Assembly (NCBI GenBank): GCA_023664775.1
Contig: JAMPEW010000021.1
Coordinates: 1-51,365, forward strand
From: Clostridium sp.
GTDB taxonomy: Bacteria > Bacillota > Clostridia > Lachnospirales > Lachnospiraceae
Direction: 5' to 3'
DNA: 51,365 nt
Shown here: piece after piece, positions 50,122 through 51,365 of the stretch
Position numbering within the stretch: position 1 is the stretch's first letter
Layout of the letters: every line of letters starts with the position of its first letter
Position numbers and translations under genes: made by a program
The notes under the pieces: generated by a model
What the model was told of the DNA's origin: nothing
The model's database searches: none
Seen by the model: only the letters and a program-made list of their open reading frames with translations

Positions 50122-50967
50122 TTACTTTCTTACAATCACGTGACCGTTACATTCCATAACAGGGTCATCCCATATAATATCTCCCACGCTGTCAACCGTT
50201 ATACTTCCTGACCTTGGATTTTTAATTGAAATAACATGCCCCTTTATGTCAGCCTCAACATCGGAATACTCAAAGGAAAGGTCAGTGTCCTCCATTGTAC
50301 AGTTAATAAGCTTTAAATCCTTACAATAGCAAAGCGGCTGTGTGCCTGAGATTTTGCAGTCGATTAATGTAAGTCCCTCGGAAAACCATCCAAGGTATTC
50401 CCCCTTTACAACAGAGTTTTTCACAACAACATTTTTGCTGTGCCAAAAAGCATCCTTTGTGTCAAGGTTAGAATTTTCTATTTCAAGATTTTCCATATAC
50501 TGAAATGAATATTTGCCCTTCATTTGTACATTCTTAAGACTTACATTTTTGCTGTCCATAAGCATATACTCCGACTCCACAAATGTGTCCGTAAGCGTTA
50601 TACCGTCACTTTTCCAGCCAAACTCAGGCGATATAATCTTACAGTTATTTAAACTTATGCGGTTACATTCCCTGACAACCTTTATTCCATTTAAGGTACA
50701 ATCTGCAATATCCCCATCATCGGCATACCAGATAGCTGCTCTTGTATCTTCGTCCATTACGCTGTTTACCAGCTTAAACCCCTTAACGTGCCACAGTGGA
50801 TATCGAAGCGAAAAGCTACAATCGGTAACTGTTATATTTCTCGATTCCTTCAAAACAGATTCCCCATCCTCAGGTCCCGCAAATACACAATTTTTTATTA
50901 CACAATCCATAGAATGATATAATGCTCTTTCCTCATCATATTGCTTGTTTTCTATCAATGTGCTCAT
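50122..50967 (-). CDS. DUF3737 right-handed beta-helix protein
   Basis: 281 residues of repeated short strands in steps of about 18-22 residues: NCVFAGPEDGES, DCSFSLRYPLWH, NSVMDEDTRAAIWY, NCKIISPEFGWK, NVQMKGKYSFQY, NSVVKGEYLGWF, DCKISGTQPLCY. Turns rich in Asn, Asp and Cys build a parallel beta-helix, like hexapeptide or pectate-lyase folds but of the DUF3737 family. No signal peptide; function unknown. GGAAGTAAAATAAAATC precedes the ATG. The stretch upstream to 51176 holds no gene that I can support. Confidence 0.88.
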   Translation of the reverse strand: MSTLIENKQYDEERALYHSMDCVIKNCVFAGPEDGESVLKESRNITVTDCSFSLRYPLWHVKGFKLVNSVMDEDTRAAIWYADDGDIADCTLNGIKVVRECNRISLNNCKIISPEFGWKSDGITLTDTFVESEYMLMDSKNVSLKNVQMKGKYSFQYMENLEIENSNLDTKDAFWHSKNVVVKNSVVKGEYLGWFSEGLTLIDCKISGTQPLCYCKDLKLINCTMEDTDLSFEYSDVEADIKGHVISIKNPRSGSITVDSVGDIIWDDPVMECNGHVIVRK

Positions 50968-51176
50968 GATTTTATTTTACTTCCTCCATTTTGCTAGTTA
51001 CTTTAAGGCATATAAGCCGTTTGCTTAATTACATATTATGCAGCTTCTATCACAAAATTCCATATTGTATTTTATCAATATTTATACATATTGGCAACCA
51101 ATATTTATAACCACTAAAAAAAACACTAACGAATATTTTTCATTAATGCCTTCTAAATTGTTTGTAACTTATTCAA

Positions 51177-51269
51177 TTACCTTTTATATAAATCTGCATG
51201 TGTTCCTGTATCAACTAATGTCAATATATCGTCTTCTATAAGATTCAAGTGATATTCCTTGAAACAGCT
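51177..51269 (-). pseudogene. YafQ/RelE-like toxin remnant (C-terminal fragment)
   Basis: Minus-strand frame ending IEDDILTLVDTGTHADLYKR, which matches the C-terminal end of YafQ-type mRNA-interferase toxins (IxxDILxLxxTGTHxDLF). It is preceded by FKEYHLNL, where the family has the longer ECHxxPDWLLIYR segment, so about ten residues are missing. A stop codon lies just upstream (51273-51275). No start or antitoxin is visible before the window ends. Probably a deleted toxin-antitoxin locus. Confidence 0.6.
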
Positions 51270-51365
51270 TATTTACAATAGAATCTAATAAAGAAATATG
51301 CCACGCTTATTTTCCAAGAAAAAAGTACACGTATAAGGTGTACTGAAATTCTGTATATCGTATGC

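Noticed and set aside
51038-51241. 67-codon plus-strand frame near the right edge
   Set aside because: Low complexity, no ribosome site, and it overlaps the YafQ-like remnant on the other strand.
1-51365. CRISPR array, rRNA operon, replication origin or complete insertion sequence
   Set aside because: I looked for regular spaced repeats, rRNA segments, DnaA-box clusters and transposase genes with terminal repeats, and saw none.

Overview
This window looks like a chromosomal segment from a low-to-mid GC, Gram-positive anaerobe of the Lachnospiraceae type (Roseburia/Coprococcus/Agathobacter-like). The evidence is the strong AGGAGG ribosome binding sites, the gene families present (GlnN-type glutamine synthetase, Amt-PII fusion, DUF3737, DUF6033-like, YaaH-type LysM-GH18) and the promoter style. 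I had no database access, so family names come from motifs and memory.

Layout. 1-3040: the scar of an integrated element. A broken tyrosine recombinase points at the 3' end of a tRNA-Gly(CCC) gene. Beyond it lie decayed DNA and a three-gene cassette (JAMM peptidase, Cys-rich mini-protein, 250-residue unknown), divergent from a small Xre regulator across a perfect 22-bp palindrome. 3094-12308: gltBD, pyrG, proB and a ProX-like prolyl-tRNA deacylase, all on the minus strand, with a divergent LysR regulator. 13315-20338: an accessory stretch with DUF3800 and its structured leader RNA, a nucleoside phosphorylase, membrane proteins (one frameshifted), an MBL hydrolase, a NADAR protein followed by three small genes ending in DUF4160, an MGMT-like protein and UPF0175. 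20498-30974: amt-glnB fusion, purF, glnA (GlnN) and a five-gene operon of circularly permuted ATP-grasp, alpha-E, transglutaminase and two AspA/AstE-like proteins, one of which has lost its zinc ligands. 31057-35032: HAD phosphatase, D-lyxose/mannose isomerase and beta-mannosidase. 35073-40334: unknown proteins, a PIN toxin-antitoxin pair, a GNAT, a pyruvyltransferase-like protein and an ATP-grasp/HAD fusion. 40453-45831: ABC transporter plus intramembrane-sensing two-component system, with paired Bce-type operator boxes. 45964-51365: a secreted 3D-domain protein behind a structured leader, LysM-GH18, an EAL phosphodiesterase, DUF3737 and a YafQ-like toxin remnant.

How it fits together. From 3 to 31 kb the conserved genes centre on glutamine and glutamate: ammonia uptake and sensing (Amt-PII), assimilation (GlnN, GltBD), glutamine use (PyrG, PurF), glutamate use (ProB) and a predicted amide-bond-forming peptide system. 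Three of these operons (pyrG, glnA, ATP-grasp), and perhaps amt, share one leader design: a sigma-A promoter just downstream of the previous gene, then an intrinsic-terminator hairpin starting within about 5-10 nt of the predicted transcript start. This suggests common control by early termination.

The best candidates for something undescribed are the ATP-grasp/alpha-E/transglutaminase operon with an active and an inactive deacylase pair, the JAMM/Cys-rich/unknown cassette, the shared leader design, and the pseudoknot-capable leader before the 3D-domain gene.
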